NCBI GenBank assembly: GCA_903826715.1
Contig: CAIKFN010000186.1
Span: 1 to 10,448 of the forward strand
Length of the DNA: 10,448 bases
Origin: an uncultured Actinomycetes bacterium
Lineage (GTDB): Bacteria; Actinomycetota; Acidimicrobiia; Acidimicrobiales; RAAP-2
Direction of reading: 5' to 3'
The translations under genes and the position numbers were made by a program. Under the pieces are notes generated by a model. It saw nothing but the letters and a program-made list of their open reading frames with translations, made no database searches and was not told the DNA's origin. Numbering within the stretch: position 1 is the stretch's first letter; the number at the start of each line of letters is the position of its first letter. Below are positions 4,529-10,448 of the stretch, piece after piece.

Positions 4529-6691
4529 TTAGCCTTGATTCTTGGTTGAAACCGTTGAAGTAGTTGAATTTAAGCCCGGTGTTGTTGTCGTGGTGGTCGC
4601 TGCTGCGTGAATGACAGCTGCAACATTGGACTTAAGAGTTACTGGCTTTATCGGGTGCGCCACAAGGTAGTTAAACGCCTGAGCCACCACCGGTGCCGCA
4701 GCTTCAGCGCCGTATCCGCCTTCTGCAACAACACAGAGCACCACGTACTGCGGGTGAGCCACCGGACCAAAACCAACGAACCATGAGTTAGGAGAAAGCC
4801 CTGGTGCATTCGATGCTGTTCCAGTTTTTCCCGCAATAACAAAGTTGTTCATGTTGAAAGTTGCAATGCTTCTAAATGTTCCATTGGCAGTTCCATGAGA
4901 GTTGTTCACTACGCCAATAAGTCCTTGCAGAATTGGATTTCTAACTTTGGCGGGCAAGCTCACATGAGCTTGCACTCGTGGCAGATAACGCCGAACCACT
5001 TGACCATGGGCATTGATGATCGCCGCCGCAACTTCTGGAGCGTAGCGAGTCCCTCCATTTGCAAAAGTTGCGTACGCGTTAGCAAGCTCCATTGGTGTCA
5101 CTGCAGTTGTTCCTTGACCAAATGCCATTTCCACATTGTCACCGGTGTACCACGAGGTATTTGGGAATGCCTTCGGATTCGCATTATGAAGTGCAACACG
5201 AACTGTTGGTGAGTCAACGCGACCACCCGATTCATTTGGAAGATCAATGTTGGAGTAATTATCAAGTCCGTATTGCGCAGCTACATTTTGAATAGGAGTT
5301 TCGCCATATTTTGTTTGCTGGCTCCAAAATAAGTACCCCAAGTTATAGAAGTAGTAGTCCGACGATGCAGTAAGTGCACCGACCAGATTAATTTGTCCAG
5401 CTCCAGTCTTAACGTCATCATGAAAAACACATCCGTGTGCACCCTGAAGGCATCCCGGCACCGTAAATGCACCAGTGTCATTCACATAGGTGTTTGGAGA
5501 GAAAATCCCAGTTTGCATCATGGCGGTTGCGGTAATCATTTTGAAAGTACTGCCTGGCGTATAGACACCCTGAATGGCGTAGTTGTTGAACGCACCAACA
5601 CTAATGAGATCCTTGTACTGCGAATTCGACAGACCAGTAATAAATGAATTCAAATCGAACGACGGATAGCTCGACATTGCAAGCACTTGACCGTTGTTTG
5701 GATTCAGAACTATCGCTGCACCATTAAGAGCAGGCGGCAACTTTCCTGTGGTTGGATCAATGCTTGATCTAACTTTTAAAATGTTCGCAGATAGGTAACC
5801 ATCAAGTGCCTTTTGAAGGCCAGTGTCGATGTTTAGAACTACTGAACTTCCTATCTTTGGCTGTGTAGTGTGCGTTGCTCCAAGTATCTGCCCCTGTGCA
5901 TTTACTTCCAGCGTTTGGCTGCCATCTCGACCTCGCAGATACTGTTCGTAATAGGACTCAATCCCAGTTTTTCCAATTGACGAGTCGGCCCGGTAACCCT
6001 GCGAAAGCTGTGCTGGCGTTACCTGACCGATTGGACCTACGTAGCCAAGAACCTGAGCCCCGACATTTCCGCCATTGGGATAACTTCGCAGTGAAACATT
6101 CAGAACGGTCACACCAGGGAATTCACTCGGATGCAACTTGATGAACTCCACAACATTTGAAGGCGCGTTGTTAAGAATCGGGGCTGGTTGATACGGGTCA
6201 TACTGAACGTTACTTAGGTCTGCATTAATCTGCGCAACACTCAAGCCGGTTAGTGATGCGAGTGCACCCTTAATTGGTGGAAACAGCGCCGCCTCAGCGC
6301 GAGAAAGTCGAATTTCAGTTGTTGTTGTGTTCGTAACCAGTGGAGCACCATTGCGGTCATAGATCACTCCACGAGTTGCTGGAATTGCACTTACTCGAAG
6401 TGAGTTTGCATTAACTGTTGCTACAGAAGCATTGTGCTCAAGAATCTGCAACATAAAAAGTCGCCCGAGGAGCAGGGCAAGAAGTGCCAAGAAGAATCCA
6501 CCAATGATCTTCCAACGTCGCTCTGGACGCGTGCGAACCTCATCAGGTGATGCGACTAAGTCTCTAATACCAACTGGCTTTGATTCATTGATTGCTCGCC
6601 CACGTCCACGAAAGGGATTGATTGACTCCCATGGACGCCAAAGTCGAGAAAAGAGTGTTCCAGTCGGTCTGTTTCTCCAAGAGCGCTTCAT
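4529..6691 (-). CDS. mrdA: Penicillin-binding protein 2, elongasome D,D-transpeptidase
   Basis: 720-aa class-B PBP that cross-links peptidoglycan during rod elongation. Residues 1-60 are cytoplasmic, followed by one membrane anchor (about 62-82, IIGGFFLALLALLLGRLFML). The dimerisation/pedestal domain contains RGVIYDRNG (107-114), GVTVLNVSLRSYPNG and YVGPIGQVTP. The transpeptidase domain has the three active-site motifs: STFK (S381 nucleophile, K384), SSD (443-445, the SxN-type position) and KTGT (622-625). C414 and C421 lie close together in the periplasmic domain and might form a disulfide. The end is Thr/Ser-rich (699-717). It is longer than E. coli PBP2 (about 630 aa), mostly from N- and C-terminal extensions. 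The ATG overlaps the mreD stop as ATGA, with GAGGGG as ribosome site. The usual partner rodA is not adjacent. A divisome FtsI identity is less likely given the mre context. Confidence 0.92.
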   Translation of the reverse strand: MKRSWRNRPTGTLFSRLWRPWESINPFRGRGRAINESKPVGIRDLVASPDEVRTRPERRWKIIGGFFLALLALLLGRLFMLQILEHNASVATVNANSLRVSAIPATRGVIYDRNGAPLVTNTTTTEIRLSRAEAALFPPIKGALASLTGLSVAQINADLSNVQYDPYQPAPILNNAPSNVVEFIKLHPSEFPGVTVLNVSLRSYPNGGNVGAQVLGYVGPIGQVTPAQLSQGYRADSSIGKTGIESYYEQYLRGRDGSQTLEVNAQGQILGATHTTQPKIGSSVVLNIDTGLQKALDGYLSANILKVRSSIDPTTGKLPPALNGAAIVLNPNNGQVLAMSSYPSFDLNSFITGLSNSQYKDLISVGAFNNYAIQGVYTPGSTFKMITATAMMQTGIFSPNTYVNDTGAFTVPGCLQGAHGCVFHDDVKTGAGQINLVGALTASSDYYFYNLGYLFWSQQTKYGETPIQNVAAQYGLDNYSNIDLPNESGGRVDSPTVRVALHNANPKAFPNTSWYTGDNVEMAFGQGTTAVTPMELANAYATFANGGTRYAPEVAAAIINAHGQVVRRYLPRVQAHVSLPAKVRNPILQGLIGVVNNSHGTANGTFRSIATFNMNNFVIAGKTGTASNAPGLSPNSWFVGFGPVAHPQYVVLCVVAEGGYGAEAAAPVVAQAFNYLVAHPIKPVTLKSNVAAVIHAAATTTTTTPGLNSTTSTVSTKNQG

Positions 6692-7200
6692 CTGATCGCC
6701 CCCTCACCCAGTCGGCCAATTGAACGAGCCACTCGAATGACTGGACGAGACAGAATAAAAAATGCTGTGGCATTGACAACCATCATTGCGAGAACACTTC
6801 CACGCCAGAGTTGAAAGTCAATCGCAAAGAAACCAGCAAACGTGTAACCAAGTGGCGCCACGAATCCAGCACCAGCTGCAATAAGTGGTGCAACCCACCA
6901 TGCAGCAGAATCAAGGTCTCCAACACCCTCTCTTCCGAGCCGTGACGTGGCATAACCAAGGATCATGCCAACCGCCGCAGTGAGCCCAAAGGGTGTTACC
7001 GAGTGCAGATCGAAAAAGACGCCAGCTCCAAGGCCAACTAGTAGCGCTAGAACGCTGTACCCGGCAAGTCCCATCGCCACGGGCCAAAGCCACACAAACA
7101 TAATTACGACCCCAGCGAATCTCAGACCCGAAAACACAACCAGTTGAATCGCCAAAACAAACAGTGTCGCGATAGCTGCTGGAATCAGCTGTCTTCTCAC
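6688..7200 (-). CDS. mreD: Rod shape-determining protein MreD
   Basis: 170-aa integral membrane protein with about five hydrophobic segments, including LIPAAIATLFVLAIQLVVF and VVIMFVWLWPVAMGLAGY. A conserved GVFFDLHSVTPFGLTA stretch matches the G-x-x-x-D-(x)n-PFG pattern of MreD. MreD links the MreBC scaffold to PBP2/RodA. I place the start at the GTG at 7200 rather than the GTG at 7215: it overlaps the mreC stop as GTGA and has GGGAG 8 nt upstream, whereas the earlier codon has no ribosome site. It overlaps mrdA by 4 nt, so the genes are translationally coupled. Sequence conservation in this family is low, but position in the mreB-mreC-mreD-mrdA order makes the call firm. Confidence 0.92.
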   Translation of the reverse strand: MRRQLIPAAIATLFVLAIQLVVFSGLRFAGVVIMFVWLWPVAMGLAGYSVLALLVGLGAGVFFDLHSVTPFGLTAAVGMILGYATSRLGREGVGDLDSAAWWVAPLIAAGAGFVAPLGYTFAGFFAIDFQLWRGSVLAMMVVNATAFFILSRPVIRVARSIGRLGEGAIR

Positions 7201-8015
7201 GTAGAAGGCTCCCACAGCAGAACATCAACGTAGGTGAGATTTCTGAGGTCAGCCGTTGGCTTTAACGTCAGGTCAAATGTCGCAGCGCCAGGCGTAAGCG
7301 TTGCCTTAGAGACCGTCGCTATTGGTAGCCCTGGTGGATACAGCGAGCCGTTAAGTCCATCGGTAGAAAAGACTGTCCCTGGGGCCACATTGTCACTGAG
7401 CGGAACTGAGGTTGCTCCAAGTCCATTGTTGAGTCCATTGCCACTAATAATCAGTGATGAACTTCCATTACCGAATGTTGCTCCGATTGAAGAGTTGACA
7501 TCAGTAATCAAACGAACAGTTGAAGCGTTAGGACCACTTGAAATTACAATTCCAACGAGTCCACCATTGGCGACAACTGGCATTCCAACGAGTACGCCCT
7601 GCTTGAGACCTTTTGAGATTGTGATGGACGCTGAGAAGTTCGTAGGTGAAAGTGAAGTTACCTGAGCTGCAACAGTTGGTAGTGCCCCAATAAACGGGAG
7701 ATTTAGCTTTGTCGTCATTTCTGACAGTTGGCGTTCAAGCGACCACGCCTCGTTTGCGTGCAATTCTGCAATACCAAGTTCATACCTGAGTTTTTGATTC
7801 TGAGCTACGACATCGGAGTAATTAACTGCACCGGCAAGAATGTGACCAATAGGACGAGCAATTTCACTTACCGACCAAGAAAATGGAGCAACAACGACGT
7901 TCGCAACTCTACGCAAGTTTGCAACAATTCCACCAGACATGTAGAGGGCGACTAGAAGAACTAAAAAGCTAACGGAATACGTCCAGGTGCGACGTCGCTT
8001 GCGGTCGAAAGCCAC
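7197..8015 (-). CDS. mreC: Rod shape-determining protein MreC
   Basis: 272 aa, usual length. A short basic N-terminus (DRKRRR) is followed by one membrane segment (about 12-32), a coiled-coil-like stretch (about 66-105, AQNQKLRYELGIAELHANEA onward) and the periplasmic beta domain with ISKGLKQGVLVGMPVV, GGLVGIVISSG and VRLITDVNSSIGA. MreC bridges MreB to PBP2 outside the membrane. It starts with GTG only 3 nt after the mreB stop, in the same reading frame (TAA CCC GTG), and lacks a clear Shine-Dalgarno, so its translation probably depends on ribosomes finishing mreB. The C-terminus overlaps mreD by 4 nt. Confidence 0.95.
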   Translation of the reverse strand: MAFDRKRRRTWTYSVSFLVLLVALYMSGGIVANLRRVANVVVAPFSWSVSEIARPIGHILAGAVNYSDVVAQNQKLRYELGIAELHANEAWSLERQLSEMTTKLNLPFIGALPTVAAQVTSLSPTNFSASITISKGLKQGVLVGMPVVANGGLVGIVISSGPNASTVRLITDVNSSIGATFGNGSSSLIISGNGLNNGLGATSVPLSDNVAPGTVFSTDGLNGSLYPPGLPIATVSKATLTPGAATFDLTLKPTADLRNLTYVDVLLWEPST

Positions 8016-8018
8016 GGG

Positions 8019-9050
8019 TTACCGCGAAGGGCTGGTCTTCAGCATGCGCGAGAAGGTTTCAAGTTCTTCAAGGCACATGCCACTTCCAAGAGCCACGCAA
8101 TTAAGTGGATCATTGGCAACGATGATTGGCATGTTCGTCTCCATCTCGAGACGAGCTGCAATGCCGTTAAGCAAAGCCCCTCCACCGGTGAGCACAATCC
8201 CCTGTTCCATGAGGTCAGAAGAAAGCTCTGGTGGGGTGCGGTCAAGAGTGACCTTCACCGCATCAACAATCGCCTGCACTGGCTCTTCAATGGCCTTACG
8301 AATCTGCTCAGTTGAGATGATCACGGTCTTTGGCAGACCAGTCACGAGGTCACGACCACGGATTTCAGCGCGGAGCTCTTGTTCGAGTGGGTAAGCAGAG
8401 CCCAGCTGAATCTTGATTTCTTCTGCGGTGCGCTCACCAAGAGCTAGCTGAAATTCTTTCTTAACGTATGCAACGAGTGCTTCATCGAGTTCATCTCCAC
8501 CAACACGGATTGACTGTGAGGTAACAATGCCGCCGAGCGAAATAACAGCTACTTCCGTAGTTCCTCCACCAATGTCGACAACCATGTTTCCAGTTGGTTC
8601 GTGAATTGGAAGTCCTGCACCAATTGCTGCAGCCATTGGTTCTTCAATGATGTACGCCTTGCGTGCACCGGCGTATTCAGCTGCTTCCATAACCGCACGT
8701 TGTTCAACGCCGGTGATTCCAGAAGGAACACAAATAACCATGCGAGGTTTTGCAAAGCGACGTTGGTGAACTTGGTGAATGAAGTAGCGAAGCATTTTTT
8801 CGCAGATTTCAAAGTCAGCGATAACTCCGTCTTTAAGAGGGCGAATAGCTTGGATGTTGCTCGGAGTACGGCCAACCATACGCTTGGCTTCTGCTCCTAC
8901 GGCGAGCGGTTTTCCGTCTTTAGTATCAATCGCAACCACCGAAGGCTCGTTCAGCACAATGCCACGTCCGCGTACATACACGAGCGTGTTTGCAGTACCA
9001 AGATCGACCGCCATGTCACGGCCTAAGAATGAAAAACGCCTATCAACCAT
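8019..9050 (-). CDS. mreB: Rod shape-determining protein MreB (bacterial actin)
   Basis: 343 aa, normal length, with the actin-fold nucleotide motifs: phosphate-1 AVDLGTANT (14-22), connect-1 IIEEPMAAAIG (134-144), phosphate-2 VVDIGGGTTEVAV (157-169) and adenosine motif VLTGGGALLNG (286-296). MreB filaments bound to the inner face of the membrane direct lateral wall synthesis. ATG is preceded by AAAGGG at 5-nt spacing. It leads the mreBCD-mrdA block. The 87-nt gap after ndk holds a TAGCCTTGTAGT element and no convincing terminator, so both its own promoter and read-through from ndk are possible. Presence of the full set implies a rod-like cell with zonal or dispersed lateral growth. Confidence 0.98.
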   Translation of the reverse strand: MVDRRFSFLGRDMAVDLGTANTLVYVRGRGIVLNEPSVVAIDTKDGKPLAVGAEAKRMVGRTPSNIQAIRPLKDGVIADFEICEKMLRYFIHQVHQRRFAKPRMVICVPSGITGVEQRAVMEAAEYAGARKAYIIEEPMAAAIGAGLPIHEPTGNMVVDIGGGTTEVAVISLGGIVTSQSIRVGGDELDEALVAYVKKEFQLALGERTAEEIKIQLGSAYPLEQELRAEIRGRDLVTGLPKTVIISTEQIRKAIEEPVQAIVDAVKVTLDRTPPELSSDLMEQGIVLTGGGALLNGIAARLEMETNMPIIVANDPLNCVALGSGMCLEELETFSRMLKTSPSR

Positions 9051-9090
9051 AGAAACCCTTTAACGAAGACACCAACAACGCCCTCTTCTA

Positions 9091-9102
9091 ACTACAAGGC
9101 TA
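9091..9102 (-). promoter_or_regulatory. TAGCCTTGTAGT motif upstream of mreB (candidate -10 or operator)
   Basis: This 12-mer, about 40-50 nt before the mreB ATG, is identical to the one at 4503-4514 upstream of rne, in the same orientation. TAGCCT has the TAnnnT form of an actinobacterial -10 box. No good -35 is seen, so its identity as a promoter is tentative. Confidence 0.3.
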
Positions 9103-9137
9103 GGCCAAGACGGTGGCTCTCAGGCGGTAAATCTTTT

Positions 9138-9548
9138 TTAAGCCAGTTCTGGAAAGAAGATTCCTATTTCACGCTTTGCAGATTCTGCTGAATCTGAGCC
9201 GTGAATGAGGTTCTCACGCATTTCCGTCGCTAAATCACCACGAATTGTGCCTGGAGCTGCGTTCTTGGGGTCAGTGGCGCCCATAAGGGTGCGAACCACT
9301 TGCCACGTATCTTTAGGACCATCAACGATCGCAACGAGAACTGGGCCGCGAGTAATGAAATCTACGAGTGGACCGTAATAGGGCTTGCCTTCATGCTCGG
9401 CGTAATGAAGCTCTGCGGTGGCGCGGTCGAGCGTCATTTCCTTTGAGGTAGCGATTGTGAGTCCGATTGCTTCAATGCGACCAATGATTTCGTCACCAAG
9501 TCCACGTTCAAGCGCGTCTGGTTTGAGAATGATGAGGGTTCTATCCAT
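9138..9548 (-). CDS. ndk: Nucleoside diphosphate kinase
   Basis: 136 aa from the ATG at 9548, the family's usual length. The enzyme transfers the gamma phosphate of ATP to NDPs through a phosphohistidine. Visible signatures are RTLIILKPDAL (3-13, with the conserved lysine K9), GDLATEMRENLIHGSDS (105-121) containing the catalytic H116, and the C-terminal AKREIGIFF. No strong Shine-Dalgarno precedes the ATG; an in-frame TTG six bases earlier (9554) has AGGG 10 nt upstream and cannot be excluded. It begins 18 nt after folC, so the two are likely co-transcribed, and mreB follows after 87 nt. Confidence 0.96.
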   Translation of the reverse strand: MDRTLIILKPDALERGLGDEIIGRIEAIGLTIATSKEMTLDRATAELHYAEHEGKPYYGPLVDFITRGPVLVAIVDGPKDTWQVVRTLMGATDPKNAAPGTIRGDLATEMRENLIHGSDSAESAKREIGIFFPELA

Positions 9549-9566
9549 ACCCAAAATCTAACAGCC

Positions 9567-10448
9567 CTACGAAAGGTGTCTTGAAGCGACGTGCATCACT
9601 TCAGCGCGGACCTCGGCAACGAGATACAAACTTCCAGCGGCGACAATCAAATCTTCATCAGTTGAGTGCTCTCTCGCATACGCAAGTGCTGCAGCGACAC
9701 TCGGGTGTTCAATGGCCACTCCCCCCGCATTTCGAACAGCTTGTGCAACATCGTGAGCGCTTGCAGCTCTAGGTGAATGAGGAGCACAGCAGTGAAACTC
9801 TGTGAACCCGAGTTCAACTAGTGGTGTCACCATGTCAATAATCTCTCGGCCAGTGAGCATTCCAAGAATGCAGCGTCGCGTTCCCTCAACATGAAATGCA
9901 CCATCGAGTGTTGCAACAAGTGCACGAACTCCAGCAGGATTATGAGCACCATCGACAACAATCATTGGTTTGCGAGAAATAAGTTCCATACGACCAGGCA
10001 TTCGCGCACTTCTGAGTGTCGCACGGACTACTTCCTCACCGAGACCACGCCCCAAGAACGCCTCAGCAGTGATAATTGCGGTTGCAGCATTTACGCCCTG
10101 ATGAATTCCGTGCAGCGAAACCAGAACTTCTTCGTAGTGCTCATAAGGGGTTCGAAGCGTTATGGCACGCCCACCTAGTGCAAGTTCATTTCGCTCTAGA
10201 GAGAAGTCAGTCTCGATGGACCAAAGAGTCGAGCCCAGCTCACTTGCCTTTTTCTGTGCAATCTCTACAACAACTGCATTTGTCGTCGCCAAGATTGAAA
10301 TACCACCAGTGCGGAAAATCCCAACTTTGTCTGACGCGATTGCGCTGATTGTTGTCCCGAGCACTGCTGTATGGTCGAGGTCCACATTGGTTAACACCGC
10401 AACATCGCTATTGATGACATTCGTCGAGTCCCACGTGCCACCCATGCC
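9567..10448 (-). CDS. folC: Dihydrofolate synthase/folylpolyglutamate synthase, C-terminal portion (start outside the window)
   Basis: The visible 293 residues cover roughly the last two-thirds of a Mur-ligase-like FolC, which ligates glutamate to dihydropteroate and to tetrahydrofolates using ATP. Family motifs in order: GGTWDSTNV (the GGR-x-DATN region), LDHTAVLG, IASDKVGIFR, HQGVNAATA, MPGRMELI, VVDGAHNPAG and, near the end, AAGSLYLVAEVR. The central domain's P-loop lies upstream and is not in the window, so bifunctionality cannot be judged. The reading frame is open through the right edge. In actinobacteria folC commonly lies between valS and ndk, which fits the arrangement here. Confidence 0.95.
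   Translation of the reverse strand, partial: GMGGTWDSTNVINSDVAVLTNVDLDHTAVLGTTISAIASDKVGIFRTGGISILATTNAVVVEIAQKKASELGSTLWSIETDFSLERNELALGGRAITLRTPYEHYEEVLVSLHGIHQGVNAATAIITAEAFLGRGLGEEVVRATLRSARMPGRMELISRKPMIVVDGAHNPAGVRALVATLDGAFHVEGTRRCILGMLTGREIIDMVTPLVELGFTEFHCCAPHSPRAASAHDVAQAVRNAGGVAIEHPSVAAALAYAREHSTDEDLIVAAGSLYLVAEVRAEVMHVASRHLS

Noticed and set aside
4296..4532. Plus-strand 78-codon frame with a CPQC motif in the rne leader
   Set aside because: No ribosome site or recognisable domain. It runs against the direction of all neighbours, and the opposite strand has a better-supported frame.
4508..4536. AAGGCTA/TAGCCTT hairpin across the mrdA stop as a terminator
   Set aside because: Seven-base stem with a 15-nt loop and no T-run afterwards on the minus strand; too weak to call a terminator.
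7201..7215. MreD start at the GTG at 7215
   Set aside because: No ribosome site; the GTG at 7200 has one and gives the typical 4-nt overlap with mreC.
9051..9137. Terminator between ndk and mreB
   Set aside because: Only a 4-bp GCCA/TGGC pairing is visible with no T-tract; read-through from ndk cannot be excluded.
1..10448. Mobile elements, CRISPR arrays, tRNA/rRNA genes, toxin-antitoxin or defence genes
   Set aside because: I looked for transposase-like frames, spaced identical repeats and structured RNA signatures and found none; all sizeable frames are explained by housekeeping genes.

Overview
The window is an ordinary, densely packed bacterial chromosome segment of moderate GC (near half by eye). 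Nearly everything is read from the minus strand. Reading that strand, from high to low coordinates, the order is folC (5' part outside the window), ndk, mreB, mreC, mreD, mrdA (PBP2), rne/rng, rplU, rpmA, a class-III PLP aminotransferase, and the first 17 codons of obg. A single plus-strand gene, for the nucleoid protein HU, sits between rpmA and the aminotransferase. The order folC-ndk-mreBCD-mrdA-rne-rplU-rpmA-obg is typical of Actinomycetota, as is an RNase E/G with an Arg/Gly-rich N-terminal extension. The moderate GC would fit a low-GC or streamlined (for example aquatic) actinobacterial lineage. Class-level placement cannot be made from this sequence alone.

Layout. Positions 1-51 hold the obg start. 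Positions 84-1448 hold a HemL-like aminotransferase. Positions 1449-1652 are a divergent control region, with an inverted repeat and 10-bp-period direct repeats on the aminotransferase side. HU is at 1653-1931, from a corrected GTG start. A 15-bp-stem, symmetric terminator at 1948-1981 serves both converging units. The ribosomal proteins L27 and L21 (2000-2581) are followed upstream by RNase E/G (2626-4230). A roughly 300-bp leader (4231-4528) carries several short GTGC/GCAC inverted repeats and a possible small membrane-peptide ORF. The rod-shape block mrdA-mreD-mreC-mreB (4529-9050) has genes overlapping by 4 nt or separated by 3 nt. ndk and folC close the window.

How the genes work together. 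MreB filaments, the MreC/MreD membrane partners and the transpeptidase PBP2 form the core of the elongasome that builds the lateral cell wall. The usual SEDS partner RodA is not in this window. RNase E/G processes and degrades RNA, and is probably co-transcribed with the L21 and L27 genes. Ndk and FolC supply nucleotides and folates. HU compacts DNA. Obg is a ribosome-associated GTPase normally encoded directly after rpmA, but here it lies behind HU and the aminotransferase.

I see no mobile element, CRISPR array, tRNA, rRNA or defence system, and no convincing new multi-gene system. The points most worth a second look are the split of the rpmA-obg linkage, the aminotransferase promoter architecture, the rne leader with its candidate small ORF, and a 12-mer shared by the mreB and rne upstream regions.
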